Of a stretch of 43,527 nucleotides of DNA, positions 1-10,335 are shown in pieces. Numbering within the stretch: position 1 is the first letter of the stretch; each line of letters begins with the position of its first letter. This stretch comes from Bremia lactucae. Taxonomy: Eukaryota; Oomycota; Peronosporomycetes; Peronosporales; Peronosporaceae. The DNA lies in assembly GCF_004359215.1 (NCBI RefSeq), contig NC_090619.1, forward strand, positions 937,817 to 981,343. The letters are read 5' to 3'. Both the position numbers and the translations under genes were made by a program. The notes under the pieces are model-generated. The model made no database searches, was not told the origin of the DNA, and saw only the letters and a program-made list of their open reading frames with translations.

Positions 1-1058
1 TCAGAAGGCCCATCGGAAAACACGCGCCCTTGGCGCTTGTAAATCGATTGCAAAACGTCAATCGCGTCACGCATCTCAATAGAGATGCGAGCCCTTCCCC
101 AGGGCGAAGAAAGGGAATAGACATCCCCTTTTACCCTCTTCGAGTTGTCTACACAACACGGACAGGGATCACCCCACGTGAGGCATGGAAGCCCAGCCTC
201 ACGTGACAACCGATGCAATTTATACTTTGCACCGGTTGGAGTTCTTTTCTCAAACTTAACGCGATTCGCGTTAAGTTTTTGAAGCCAGGCTTCGCGTCCA
301 ATGTCTTTGACATAGCGAATGAACGCGCTACAGGCTTGCATAAGCGATACTTTATCTCGCTTGTTGCCACTAAACCATCGATGCTTAAGAAAAGCATCGA
401 GATAAAAATCTTCCTCAGCGCGAAAGTTCTTCGCGCTGGGATCAAGGCCATGTAGCTTTGTCGCAATAAATAAGGGATATTTATTGTAAGGAGTAGTCTC
501 TCCAGACAAGCTATTAATTAGCCGTTCTAGTAAAAGCCACGGCTTCTTCTCGGGGGCGAGATGAGACATTTTATTGTCTTCACTCCCCTGAGTGGTACCC
601 ATTGAAGCAGGGGTACCACAAGAACTTTAATTACGATGCCTTACGCCATCGTCATCACCTTGCACAGAAACAGGTACAGGTGACCGTACGGGAGACGGAA
701 CGGGCGATGAGGGATCATCCTCATCGTCGGAACCAAATAGACTACTAACTCGTCGATCAGAATGAGCCCTCTCATTCGAAGGCTCAAAGTCAGCCGCCTG
801 ACGTCTATCAGGCGACTGTTCTTTTCTCCCCGAGTCGGCCATTTCGTCCGACTCGCATTCGTAGTCGACCTCCAAAGAGGGGTCGTATTCACGTGGTGAA
901 TCACCATGTGCACTCGCAACATCTAGTGTTGTACGAGTGGAAGATACTATGGGAGACGTTACGTCTGCCGCAAGAGATAACAGTGCGTCACCCGCGGCTG
1001 CACGAACCGCAGCCGAAGGCGCAGCACTATCGACACCCCGCATGAGTTGATTCTTCAT
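1..1058 (-). pseudogene. Antisense accessory ORF of gypsy element A (subfamily 1), partial
   Basis: Reading on the minus strand from the ATG at 1058, the frame encodes an Ala-rich N-terminus, an acidic Ser/Pro-rich stretch (GSDDEDD), then the motifs APEKKPWLL, KHRWFSGNK, DIGREAWL, HRLSREAG and GDPCPCC, and runs off the window start. It is broken by an in-frame TAA near 625 where the copy at 2702-4288 has a sense codon; the frame stays aligned on both sides. An upstream ATG at 1085 exists only because of a local deletion, so homology with the copy at 43239 favours 1058. It lies directly inside the polypurine tract and LTR at 1153-1271, so its parent element has plus-strand sense and this ORF is antisense to it. 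I do not recognise the protein family; function unknown. Confidence 0.7.
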
Positions 1059-1098
1059 GCGATGGAATTTAAAACCAATCAACATCGTTTCAAAATTA

Positions 1099-1161
1099 AG
1101 TGATCACATAGTGACCACTCCATTCAACGACAATCAGAGTGATTGTCGTTTACGGGAGGGG
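1099..1161 (+). promoter_or_regulatory. Two hairpins and polypurine tract of element A
   Basis: 1126-1150 is a perfect 10-bp stem with a 5-nt loop (AACGACAATC / GATTGTCGTT). 1099-1119 is a second stem (9 bp, one mismatch). They are followed by the purine run CGGGAGGGG at 1153-1161, 3 nt before the LTR. This is the expected position of the plus-strand primer of an LTR retrotransposon and sets the element's sense as plus. Confidence 0.65.
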
Positions 1162-1164
1162 TGC

Positions 1165-1271
1165 TGTATCGGGGTGTTTCGTTACATAAAATTAATAAGG
1201 CACCACTCGCAACTGAAGCAGTGCGAAGTGGACTTGTACTGAAGCAGTACAAGTCATAGTGCTCCGTTACA
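1165..1271 (+). repeat. Internally deleted gypsy LTR (family 1), 3' LTR of element A
   Basis: It starts TGTATCGGGGTGTTTCGTTACAT and ends CTCCGTTACA, matching the two ends of the family-1 LTR (TGTAACGGGG ... CCCCGTTACA). About 340 bp of interior are missing at about 1200. The right half keeps the palindromic ACTTGTACTG units. Confidence 0.65.
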
Positions 1272-1346
1272 TTGACGACAGGACAAATTATATTTCATGC
1301 ATTCTTATTGGCTTAAAGTCGGGGGGGGGGGTACACATAGCAGTGG
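1272..1346. other. Short spacer with oligo-G tract
   Basis: No gene. It contains ATTGGCTTAAAGTC followed by a G-tract and then CAGTGG; almost the same arrangement recurs at 38575-38630, so this is the edge of a dispersed repeat of unknown type. Confidence 0.4.
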
Positions 1347-2587
1347 TATAACGGGGCACTGCCGACTTGTACTGCTTCAGTACAAGTCCACTTCTCACTG
1401 TTTCAGTGCAAGTTTTGCCACACCTCACTTTACATACACTAGTACGTTTAGAAGAAGACTCTCTTCAAAACAATTGCTTTAAAAGGGTTAAAAGTAGTAA
1501 TCCGCTAACCACCCCCAATTATCGCTAACCAGCCCCCCGCCCATGCAGAACCCCCAAGTTATTAATTGATTACCTCTAGGCTATATCAACGAGCTTTGAT
1601 TGGCTGGAGAAAATACCCCTGAATTTGAATACATGACAGAACGATCGCGGTGGAAAAGCTTGCACTTCATACCATTCCATATTACCGTACCAGACCCGTT
1701 TCATTTTCTACTACTACTACTACTATGCATCAACTCGATATCGTCCATACTACCTACGAATTATTGGAAGAGGATCGCTTAGCAGTAAGCCGTCGATTTC
1801 AAGATGAGGGCTTCGTGTTTACTTGCAAAAGATCAAAGCAGAGTTGGACACCGCTCCGATGGTGCAATCAAAGCTATTTGTCTGAAATGCTCATGTTCGG
1901 GGAACGCAACATCTGCCACAACAGCAGCAGCAGCGTAAACGCGTACGCGGCAGCCGTAGAACAGGTTGTCAGTCCGCTTTAACAATCCGCCGAATGAGAT
2001 GATATGGAGACTTAATTCACTGGGTTGTTGAGGCCAACAAACTTGAACACAAGATCCAGATCTTCCACAGCCGGTCCAGTCAGCACTGGAAGATCCGCTG
2101 ACCCCCCCCCCCGTTTTCCTTAACCCCCCCCCCAATGCAGAACCCCTAACCTTAAATCGCGAACTATGATTGGCTGCATTTAAAAAAACGAATAATGACT
2201 GGATGTACGCATATATATGACAAAATGGCAAAGGCTTGCATATGGAAGCTGAAAACGGCAGAAGCTTGCAAACTTAACGTATGAAAGCTAAATTTTAACG
2301 ACGATCACAACAGAGGAAACATGTTTTGACGCAATTATAGAAAACATCGTTTTGGAGCAGTGATACAGTACTATGGACTTGGATGAGTAATGAAGACAGT
2401 AGCAGGAGGAAAGGAAAGTGTTGCCAATCATTTACGCTACCCAGAGCATCAAGGTTGATCGGAGGCCACAGAATAAGTTTTTCGAATGTTACTATGTAAC
2501 GTAATATTACTAAAATATTATCTACCTTTTAGATAAAATATTTACAACCCTAAGTGTTTATTTAATGCAACGATACACCCCGTTACA
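1347..2587 (-). repeat. 3' LTR of gypsy B (family 1) with replaced interior
   Basis: It starts TATAACGGGGCACTGCCG and ends ACACCCCGTTACA, the family-1 LTR ends. 1347-1499 and about 2472-2587 align with the other family-1 LTRs; the middle is replaced by about 970 bp of unrelated DNA. It carries two copies of the 26-bp unit that is expanded in the 5' LTR. Confidence 0.6.
1500..2471. other. Unidentified DNA inside the LTR, with internal direct repeat
   Basis: No convincing coding region. Two related blocks, at about 1525-1660 and about 2115-2250, share an oligo-C run, ATGCAGAACCCC, (T)TGATTGGCTG and then a GCAAAGGCTTGC / GAAAAGCTTGC motif, so they are probably two diverged copies of one repeat. 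No terminal inverted repeat or target duplication was found. Confidence 0.35.
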
Positions 2588-2588
2588 T

Positions 2589-2602
2589 CACCCCCCCCTT
2601 TT
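2589..2602 (-). promoter_or_regulatory. Polypurine tract of gypsy B
   Basis: On the minus strand an AAAAGGGGGGGG-type purine run ends 2-3 nt before the 3' LTR, matching the PPTs at 1153, 23235 and 43123. It is the expected initiation site for second-strand synthesis. Confidence 0.6.
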
Positions 2603-2701
2603 AAACGACAGTCACTCTAATCGTCATTGAGTATTTTAAGACCACTTAAGTGAAAAAGAAGTTGATTGGTCAGAGCCATCATTTTGAATTTTATCGCATG
2701 G

Positions 2702-4288
2702 ATAATGGGTCCATGTTGTAAGCGAATAATGCGGAACCTTCGGCTGCGGTACATGCAGCCGCGGGCGACGCATTATTGTCTCTTGCGGTAGACAATTCGT
2801 CTGTCGGACTATTATCTTCTCCCGCTACACTAACAGTTGCGGGTCGCCTAAACGTCGTCAAGCGGCTGACTATGAGGCTTTGAATGAGAGGGGCTCAATC
2901 GTATAGTTGTGCTAACAGCGTTCGCTATAGCATGTTTGGTTCAGACGATGAGGATGATTCCCCATCGCCAGCACCGTCTCCCGTGCCGTCACCCGCACTC
3001 ATACCTGTGAGTGGTGATGACGATGGCGTAAGCCATCGTGCTATAAGTTCTTGTGGTACCCCTGCTTCAGTGGATACCACTCAGGGGAGAGCAGCCAGTA
3101 AATTGTATCGTCTTGCCCCTGAGAAGAAGCCGTGGCTTTTGCCCGAACGGCTACTCAGGAGCTTGTTTAGAGAGACTACTCATCATTATAAATATTGCTT
3201 ATTTATTGCGATAAAGCAACGTAGTCTTGATCCCAGTGCGAAAAAATGTCGCACTGAGGAGGATTTTATCTCGACGTTTTTCGTAAGCATCGATGGTATA
3301 ATGGCAACAACAAGCGAGATAAAAGCTCGTTGATGCAAGCCTGGAACGCGTTCAGTCGCAATGTCAAAGACATTAGACGCGAAGCCTGGCTTCAAAACCT
3401 TGAAACCATTCGCGTTAAGCTCGTAAAACGAACTCCAACCGGTGCAAGATCTAAACTGCATTGGTTGTCTCGTGAGGCAGGAGTTCCATGCCTCGCGTAG
3501 GGTGATCCCTGTCGGTGTTGTGTCGACAACACGAAACGAGTGAAAGGAGATGTTTTCCCTTTCTTCGCCTTGGGGAAGGGCTCACATATCTATCGAGATG
3601 CGCAATGCGATTGACGTTTTGCAATCTGTTTTACAAGCACCAGGGGTGCGTGTTATCCGATAGACCTTCTGAATCATCGGATGGGTCTCGTCATACTGAC
3701 AGACAAGGCCCCAACGTCAAAGACCAGCTAGGAACGAACGAGGCTCCCGGCTGTCATGTGAAGGTGCATAACCGCGCTAGCGAACAAGATAACTCGTTTG
3801 CTGCCCCTTTACATCACGGTGGTTTTGAATATGTTCCAAAAGGAAACGTTGACCACCGTGGGAATCCACCGATGGTTGTGGCGGAAGAGGGAAAATTAGA
3901 TCCGACCCATGTGTCGGATCTAGAGTCAAAGATCGACAAACCCGATCGCTTCCTCCATGATTTAGAGGAGGGACTTGATCACGAGCGCGGTAAGCGTCGC
4001 TCGTTAGTGCAGACGGTGCAGACTCACCATATCGAACGGTCTCCCAACCGCCCGAAGCGTGCGTACTCCATGTTGGAGTACGAACGGAAGTATCACGCTC
4101 TTCGTGACGAGCTGTCGTCAGCTCGTCGCGATGTTGAGGAACTTCGGATTCGGCATGAAAATCTCCAAACTCAACATAAGGGTCCGGTTCGTGATCACAA
4201 GCATCTTTTCAGGATTCTTGAAAGGGGTGGTCGAATCCGTCCGAGTAAGAAACCGCGTACGGATGGCCGGCGGATCCCACCGAAGTAA
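2702..4288 (+). pseudogene. Antisense accessory ORF of gypsy B (subfamily 1), broken
   Basis: Plus-strand homologue of the ORF at 1-1058 and 43239-43527. The start region has an ATG near 2698 followed shortly by TAA, then an Ala-rich block and a deletion. An open stretch at 2884-3333 carries GSDDEDD and LAPEKKPWLL. Frameshifts follow through the HRW/IGRE/CPCC region. The C-terminal half (open 3515-4288) is a charged, probably coiled-coil segment (DLEEGLDHERGKRR ... ALRDELSSARRDVEELR) ending in a basic tail. It is convergent with, and at its end overlaps, the integrase of B on the other strand. Family not recognised; not functional here. Confidence 0.65.
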
Positions 4289-5765
4289 AACGTAGGATGC
4301 GTTCGCATCGTTCGTGGCATATCTATTGTCTGTGTATTGACACGGCGATGCAGTACCCGGAACGGCCTAATGAAGTTGGTTAGTAGTTTACTACTACTCA
4401 CATTAGTGACTACATGCTTGGGTAAATATCCCGAAGACAGTAGTACTATATTATTAGTTTTAAATGAAAGAACATTTGCTCTTCCATTTAAAATTATTGA
4501 TATAGTACTACTGTTTACGGGAAACTTACCCAAGCATTTCTAACATGGTGGACCGCCATAAACGGAGTTCCGTTTCTACCGGTCACTGCGTTAGAAAAGG
4601 ATTTCTGTACGAAACGGACTACTGATTCTCGAGCCAGCAGAAAATTCTCTGCTGAGTAATTTGTTTTGTCATTTTCAGTGCGCTTTGTGCGCACTGCCAT
4701 GAATTTTTTTTCTTTCTTAGCGAGGTATTTGTCGCTAGTACTATTTTCTTTTGTGAACATAGTGTCATCACTATTGCTGAGTTTCTCTCTTTGGTGTCGA
4801 TTGCGTCGACATCGACATCATTCGCGTCGTCGATAAATTCGACGCGTGATGAGCATGATCCAGAGCTGGTTTTGCTCGTGCGAGTCCATCCCCCTTCGAA
4901 TCTAGAGGATCCCTCTTATTGGGTGGGTATGCGTGGATGGCGTAATCCATTCACGAAGAACGGTGTATGCCTTGTAGACGCATGCACCGAATTGTTGATG
5001 GCGAATTCGATCATCGCTAAAAACTCGCTCTAGTTCGATACGATTGGACGTAACCTCGAAGTATCTCTTCGAGGACGCGATTGACGCGTTCTGTCTGACC
5101 ATCTGTCTCCGGATGATTGAGGTGCATAGTCAGCTCTGTTCAAAGAGATCGGAACACGAAATGTTAAAACTTCGCCGTGAACCGTGGATCTCTATCGAAG
5201 ACCAGTTCACGAGGTAAACCGTGGATCTCTCTATCCGAGACGAGTTTACGGGGTAAACCGTGGAGTTTGATTACCGTGTCGATAAAGACACGGGCGCAAC
5301 CCGGAGCCGTGATCGACTCTGGTACTGCAACAAGATGTACCATCTTGCTGAATCTGTCTATAAAAACAAGGTATCCAGTGTTTTTTGTGATCGTTTCCGG
5401 GAAATCCAAAGACGTAGTCCATAGACAGACTGCCAACATTCTGCCGGAGGTGGTAGAGGTTGTAGAGGTGCACGGGATGAAGGGCTAGGCTTCGCTTGTT
5501 GACACGCCTCGCAAGCACGAATATACTTGCACACGAAGTGATACTGGCGGAGTAAAAGTCGTAACTTACTGTGCGATAAGTTTTCTCATGTCCACGATGC
5601 CCACTTATTGGTGCATCATGACACTCATACATGATGCGCAAGCGCAAATCATTTTGAGTTGGGACGACGACACGCGGAGTGTCGCCGCCAACGGCTGTGC
5701 AATATAATAAGCCGTTGCGTGTTGTGTATCGATCGGATGACGATCGATAAAAGCCGGTAAATCTT
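4260..5765 (-). pseudogene. Gypsy integrase of element B
   Basis: In minus-strand order: zinc-binding region with CHDAPISGHRG (about 5590-5640), integrase core with VFIDRFSKMVHLVAVPESI and the Asp of VSDRDPRF (5164-5440), and a C-terminal part with PFRVLHR and MRTHPTFY (4260-4400). A tandem duplication of about 40 bp at 5183-5265 repeats the HGLPR-LV-DR segment. Frameshifts occur between most blocks. Near 4414-4537 the coding sequence folds back on itself as a near-perfect inverted duplication. Confidence 0.75.
4414..4537. repeat. Long fold-back inverted repeat in integrase
   Basis: The left arm (ATGCTTGGGTAAATATCCCG ...) and the right arm ending at 4537 are reverse complements over about 60 bp with few mismatches and almost no loop. 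Comparison with the homologous integrase at 19020-19140 shows that only one arm is in the proper coding position, so the other is an inverted duplicate. Confidence 0.65.
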
Positions 5766-5769
5766 TAAA

Positions 5770-6005
5770 AAAATTATTAGATGGTTATTTGAATAGAGTG
5801 GATTGATCAATTTAATATTACTTTTTATTAAGGTCTTGACGGTATTTCATTATTTTTTATAATTTTAACAGCATTTTTAGTTCCTATTCGTATATTAATT
5901 ACCTTATAAATAATATAAGATAATTAATTAATAAAAACATAACTGTGCTGCAAGCTTGTAATATTTTGAGTATTAAAATACCCAAATTCTGTTTTCAAGA
6001 AAATT
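5770..6005. other. AT-rich insertion between RNase H and integrase of B
   Basis: Gypsy-coding sequence stops near 6005 and resumes near 5765. The DNA between is very AT-rich, non-coding, and shows no recognisable TIR or target duplication. Confidence 0.45.
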
Positions 6006-6009
6006 TACA

Positions 6010-6490
6010 AATTGCAGACAATTGCAGGATGATCCAACAAACGCAAAAGGGCTTTATCTTCTGCGTTATGTCATCAAACAATGTTGATGACGATACACTT
6101 GAAATGAGGGTTGCAACAGTGCGATTATTTCCACTGTGAATGCGCAGCCGGCTCGAAATCGGGTCGGCGTGATAGCGCATCAGCGACGACATTAAGTCGT
6201 CCTGGTTAATATTCCACGGAGAAATTATACTCCGCGAAGAAGGATGGCCACTTTGCCATTCTTTGCGAGAGGTGTAAGCTGTTTACGGCCGTGTGTAATG
6301 ACGCGTGGTCCGTATATACAATGAACGGTGTATCTCCGAGGAGATAAACCCTTAAATTAGCCAGTGCATATTTCATGGTAACGAGTTCCTTGTCATGCAC
6401 TGGGTAATTGCTTTAAGCTGGTTGCAGCTGACGCGATTGGTAACAGACGACGCGCTCCACGCCGTCCGTTTCGTACTGCGTTAGCGCTCC
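6010..6490 (-). pseudogene. Gypsy RNase H of element B
   Basis: The minus strand encodes VHDKEL, FIVYTDHASLHTAVNS and LSQRMAKWPSFFAEYNFSVEY, the hallmark end of the Ty3/gypsy RNase H domain, followed by a degraded linker (STLFDDI). The Asp of YTDHA is one of the expected RNase H catalytic residues. RNase H joins protease sequence directly near 6490, so the RT palm and fingers are missing. Confidence 0.75.
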
Positions 6491-6499
6491 AAGACGTTC

Positions 6500-6960
6500 A
6501 TCAGATGGCCATCTCATGAACAACTGGCAGATATCTTTACGAATCGATGCTGCCAGCTGATTCTTGGCTCATACTTTCTGAGACAGGGTGAACATAGGAT
6601 TACATCATTTTTGTCATCCAAATTCAGTACGACGAAATCGTCATCATACTGTAAATCTTTAAACGTGGACTGAAATCTCATTACGCCTTTCATTACTGTT
6701 ATCAAACAGTGATGAAACGCGTAGTGAGATTTCGATGCGCCTGTCGCTAGACGTACAGTCATCCTCGTTGGAGGGATGTCGCGCTCAACATATTTGAGCT
6801 TACGACCCTATAGAGACTGGCAACGATAAAGTTATTTTCGACGCCCACAGTCCACTAGGGCTCTAAGTGACAAAGCATTTGTCACTTAAAACTTCAAGGT
6901 GATGAGGGATACCTCATCGCCAGGTGTAGAAACACATAACGACTGTGTGTCTGGAGCAAC
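6500..6960 (-). pseudogene. Gypsy aspartic protease region of element B
   Basis: The minus strand encodes LVDCG near 6845-6865, the oomycete-gypsy form of the aspartic protease active site (VDCGAS in the better copy at about 15420), interrupted here by loss of one G. It is followed by MTVRLATGAS, DDDFVVLNLDDKNDVIL and LRKYEPRISWQHR (6514-6762), the C-terminal part of the protease and the start of the linker to RT. Confidence 0.6.
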
Positions 6961-6999
6961 TTTCGTCTAGATATTTTGCGAATTCTCTTGAGGCAGCTG

Positions 7000-8138
7000 G
7001 ATCAGTACGGCGCTGCGCCCCTACTGACCTCGACCGTTTTTTTCTGGCGGTCTGCCTCGCTGTTGCGATTTCGCAACAATGTCGGACCCGCAACCGTTGC
7101 CCTTTTTGGCATTTTGTCCATAAGTACGCTCAGTTTCCCTCGGTACTGAAGGTGGGGCACCACACTCATGAGCGTAGTGACCAAACTTTTGACAGCGATT
7201 GCATCTCTGCAATCGCTTTCGACGTAGAGAAGTCCATAGGTTCTGACCTCCAAGCTCTTGTCGTCTCGGAGGACGATACGATGACGAACTAGCTTGAGCC
7301 TGTCTCAAACTAAAGTCTTCCTATTCCGCAGTAAATATTGCTTCTTCAAGTGTATCCAGTTCCAAACGGAACAGATGGGTCTTCACGGGACCATTCGTTT
7401 GACCTTGCATGATTACCGTAATCAACGTGTGTTTATGAACTGGATTGTTCGTGATACGACTCGCTACGAGTCGTATACGGCGGGCATAAGCGTGAACATC
7501 ACGCTTGCCTTGCTTGAATTTCAGAAGCTCTGATCGAGCTCTGAACTCAGTCCTAGGCGGTTCAGACGTCTGTTTGAGCCGGGATTTTAAAGCCTCTAGC
7601 AAGCCAAATACATATGAGTCGCGCAACTTGAGGCCTAGTGCCCAAGTTTTGGCACGACCTGCCAAATGAATAAGCAAATGCGACTTGCACTTTCTCGTCG
7701 ACGATATGACGATCCTTTATGGCTTCGTTCAATTCGACGAACCACCTTTAAAGGGAGTCCTCTTCGACTCCTCTATACTTAGAGATGTCTATCTTTAAGG
7801 TTTCCGGACGACGCGTGTGCTCCATCCCAGGTACAGGGGTCTGGACCTGCTGTAACCTCAACAGTTCTGCCTGTTGAGAGCCTTGCTAATTTAAGCAAGG
7901 CTACTTTCTACCTCGCCTCGTCAAGTTCATGTTGTATGAACTTGGCGATGGTTGGATGGAAGACATCTCTGTCCAAACCGGACAGCATGGCCAGGATGGC
8001 ATCATTCCCTGCGGTCGAACTCATTCGTTCGACCGCACTCATTCGTTCGACCGCTTTCCTTTCTATGTCACTTAGAAACGAGAAACTATCGCTCGAAACG
8101 TGATGTGTATTTCCATTATCACCTGACATGTCCATGCT
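7000..8138 (-). pseudogene. Gypsy gag of element B
   Basis: The minus-strand start MDMSGD is at about 8138, close to the PBS. The N-terminal part (7908-8135) has a repeated RMSAVERMSS block and AKFIQHELDEAR. A central retrotransposon gag domain (7321-7677) has LAGRAKTWALGLK and LLKFKQGKRDVHAYARRIR. A zinc knuckle CNRCQKFGHYAHEC (CX2CX4HX4C) lies at about 7170-7215. Gag forms the virus-like particle and the knuckle binds RNA. Frameshifts separate the blocks. Confidence 0.75.
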
Positions 8139-8167
8139 AGATGATAGAACTGTGGTTCTTGGAAGGA

Positions 8168-8183
8168 CTACAAAGCGCTGCCA
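8168..8183 (-). promoter_or_regulatory. Primer binding site of gypsy B
   Basis: On the minus strand, TGGCAGCGCTTTGTAG lies 2 nt after the LTR end and about 30 nt before gag. Element D has TGGTAGCACTTCGTAG at the same place, so the site is conserved. TGG at the start is what a tRNA 3' CCA end would pair with; which tRNA is not determined. Confidence 0.65.
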
Positions 8184-8185
8184 GC

Positions 8186-8700
8186 TTTAACGGGGCATTG
8201 CCGACTTGTACTGCTTCAGTACAAGTCCACTTCGCACTGCTTCAGTACAATTCCACTATGCACTGCTTCAGTACAATTCCACTTCGCACTGCTTCAGTAC
8301 AGGTCCAGCTCGCACTGCCTTCAAAACAAGTCCACTTCGCACTGCTTCAGTACAGGTCCACTTTGCTTTGCTTCAGTACAAGTCCACTTCGCACTGCTTC
8401 AGTGCAATTAGTGCCGCACGTCACTTCAAGTACACTAGTACGTGCAGAGGAAGACTCTTTTTAAAGCACTTGCTTTAAATAGGGTTAAAAGTAAATGTAT
8501 TTAATATAATTAAGTTCTTCTGTTTCTATCTATTTTTTACTAACTTAATTATTGGATATAAAGGCCTATTTCTACCAATGAATAAGCTATTCGAATGTTA
8601 CTATGTAAAGTAAAATTTCCAAAACATTATTCTCCTTTTAAATAATATAATATTAACAAACTTTAAGTGTTAATTTAATGTTACGATACGCCCCGTTACA
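8186..8700 (-). repeat. 5' LTR of gypsy B (family 1)
   Basis: Starts (TG)TAACGGGGCATTGCC on the plus strand and ends ACGCCCCGTTACA; the 10-bp ends of this LTR family are inverted repeats of each other. Relative to B's sense it is upstream of the PBS. It matches 42670-43119, except for an expanded tandem array at 8203-8408. Confidence 0.75.
8203..8408. repeat. 26-bp tandem array inside the LTR
   Basis: About eight imperfect copies of a 26-bp unit (CCACTTCGCACTGCTTCAGT then ACAAGT). The other family-1 LTRs have two. The first unit is a palindrome, ACTTGTACTG-CTT-CAGTACAAGT. In the element's sense the array sits at the end of the LTR next to the PBS. Open frames across it are an artefact of the 26-bp period. 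Confidence 0.8.
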
Positions 8701-8891
8701 AGTTATCTTTAGTTTTTGCTATTCTTAGTCGTCCTTAGCATTTGCAATCAGTTGCTAAGAGCTCTTAGCAACTAAAAATCCTTCCTCTTCACGTCGTGTA
8801 CGTGAAGTATTCGGAAACACCGTTACCTTCACTGTTATCGGTGTAGGCTAGCTAGCACTGAGGCAGTAGTAGCGAAAGGTGCACCGTTACA
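8701..8891 (+). repeat. Fragment of gypsy LTR family 2 (3' end)
   Basis: TTAGCAACTAAAAATCCTTCCTCTTCACG ... GGTGCACCGTTACA aligns with the ends of the LTRs at 10583-11063 and 21055-21514. It directly abuts the LTR of B. Confidence 0.6.
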
Positions 8892-9118
8892 AAAATGTGA
8901 TCTTTTCCTTTTTGAGTCCGTTCTTATTTAGGATTATTTTTTATCTCTTTATCGTGCGAAAGAGGTGCCTAGCGCAACAGTTTCTTATTCAACCTTATCC
9001 ATTACAAAGGACACATTTTACCTCGTGGCTCCCACAACTTTGACAACGCTTTGTATTCCAGTATATATTTTAAGTTTTTGCTAGCTTTTATCGCCGCATA
9101 ATCATTTTCGTATTAATA
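8892..9118. other. Non-coding spacer
   Basis: AT-rich, no ORF of note, no repeat recognised. Confidence 0.4.
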
Positions 9119-9709
9119 AGAGAGCCGGTATAGCCACACGCGCTTCGGTATCGCCCCGCCTCGTTGTTTGTTATCATTTAATGTAATAACAGATTAATGA
9201 CAATATAATATATGTTCATGGTATGAGTCATTCCACTGCATCGCCAAAAAAAACCTTATTCGCCCTTTTGGTATCGCCATACTCAAATTATATTAGGAAA
9301 CCGGTAAAGTCACGAACCTGTTATCTACCTTTGTATTGATGAGAGTAGTGTGATGGCTGCGAGGGCCGATTCGCACATCAAAATCCGTGTTGACGTTGGC
9401 AAATCTTAGTGCCCTCTTTTTTTGTACCAACATGAGCGCAAGCAAGCCACACCTTCCTAGTATTTAAGTATTTGTCGGCTTTCGTGCGTATTTTTTTCGA
9501 ATAACCATCATGCTATTCAACAAAGAAATTACGCACGTGTTGAGAAGCCATTATGCAGCCTGCGTAACGACTTCTCAACATGAAATCCAGTTACCAAGAA
9601 ATTGCACTGCTCTCATCAGTATATAGATGCCGTATGGCTATGCCAGCTCTCTAATATAAAGTAGATAGTGTGGCGGTGCCAAAACGGTGTGTGGCTATAC
9701 CGGTTCCCT
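9119..9709. mobile_element. Non-autonomous TIR element (MITE-like) with subterminal motif repeats
   Basis: The left end AGAGAGCCGGTATAGCCACA is mirrored at 9652 (AGAGAGCTGGCATAGCCATA read in reverse), and the flanks 9115-9118 and 9653-9656 are both AATA, giving a 534-bp element. A second inverted end, AGGGAACCGGTATAGCCACA, finishes at 9709 and also pairs with the left end over about 40 bp with mismatches; a further copy, AGGAAACCGGTAAAGTCACG, starts at 9295. The motif GGYATMGCC recurs several times, direct in the left half and inverted in the right, as transposase-binding sites often do. No transposase is encoded. The superfamily is not determined. Confidence 0.55.
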
Positions 9710-9893
9710 ACAAAATTATCATGTTCGTAAATATAATATAATAATAACAATGAACAGACTTGCATCACATCTTCTGTAACGGAAGGAATCACGAAAGCTT
9801 ATCCCATAAGGAAAAACCGACATTTGAAAAAAATAGCTCAATATGTTCAACGTGAACTTGTTTATCGCTCTGTACTTTTCACTCTGGATGCGT
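9710..9893. other. Non-coding spacer
   Basis: No gene or repeat recognised. Confidence 0.35.
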
Positions 9894-10335
9894 TGTAAGC
9901 GGTAGCCTAAAAATAGCTAACCTACACCAATAACAGTGAATTTAGGGTTCCTTTCGAGTATTTTACCTACACAACGTGCTGAGGAAGCTAGGTGTGGCTT
10001 ATAAACTGAAGGTATATACTAAGGAAGGCTTATTATTGGTAAAAACTAAATTTGTATTTACTATATATGAAGTTCCTACGTTCTTATACTTCTTAATGTC
10101 CTGACTTGATTTTTTGTACTAAATTATGTGTAGTGGCTCAATGCTATCGTAATAAATTATGTATAGTGCATCGTTGCTCACCCCGTTTGCGCGTCTAACA
10201 GGATTGGCGGGGTTTATTCGAAGGTTTAAGTTACCACTGAACATAACTGTCCTGTAACTGCCCCAATGTTATCTATAAAGATTAAGTGTTCCTCTTGTAG
10301 GTAATAATATTCATGTAACGAGCTACCCCGTTATT
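9894..10335 (-). repeat. Inverted solo LTR of family 2
   Basis: Reading on the minus strand it starts TAACGGGGTAGCTCGTTACATGAAT and ends with a degraded GCTACCGCTTACA. Its interior matches the LTR at 10583-11063 in reverse, e.g. ACCAATAACAGTGAA and GATTGGCGGGGTT. No target duplication is visible. Confidence 0.55.

Larger units (their letters stand above)
1347..8700 (-). mobile_element. Ty3/gypsy element B, decayed, sense on minus strand
   Basis: Two LTRs in the same orientation (1347-2587 and 8186-8700) enclose, on the minus strand, PBS, gag with zinc knuckle, protease, RNase H and integrase in gypsy order; RT is deleted at about 6490. Downstream of integrase lies a convergent plus-strand accessory ORF (2702-4288) and then a PPT-like run next to the 3' LTR. 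Multiple stops, frameshifts and insertions show it is dead. The two LTRs differ strongly in tandem-repeat number, so they could have diverged after insertion or come from different copies; the single-element reading rests on orientation, order and the PBS/PPT positions. Confidence 0.65.

Noticed and set aside
149..466. 105-codon minus-strand frame
   Set aside because: Out of phase with the homologous accessory ORF, which is open in another frame over the same bases.
8203..8408. CRISPR-like array
   Set aside because: Units are contiguous with no spacers, eukaryotic context, and the unit is part of an LTR.
8141..8478. Two overlapping plus-strand frames with periodic FALLQY / LRTASVQ peptide repeats
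   Set aside because: They are read-through of the 26-bp tandem array in the LTR, not a protein.
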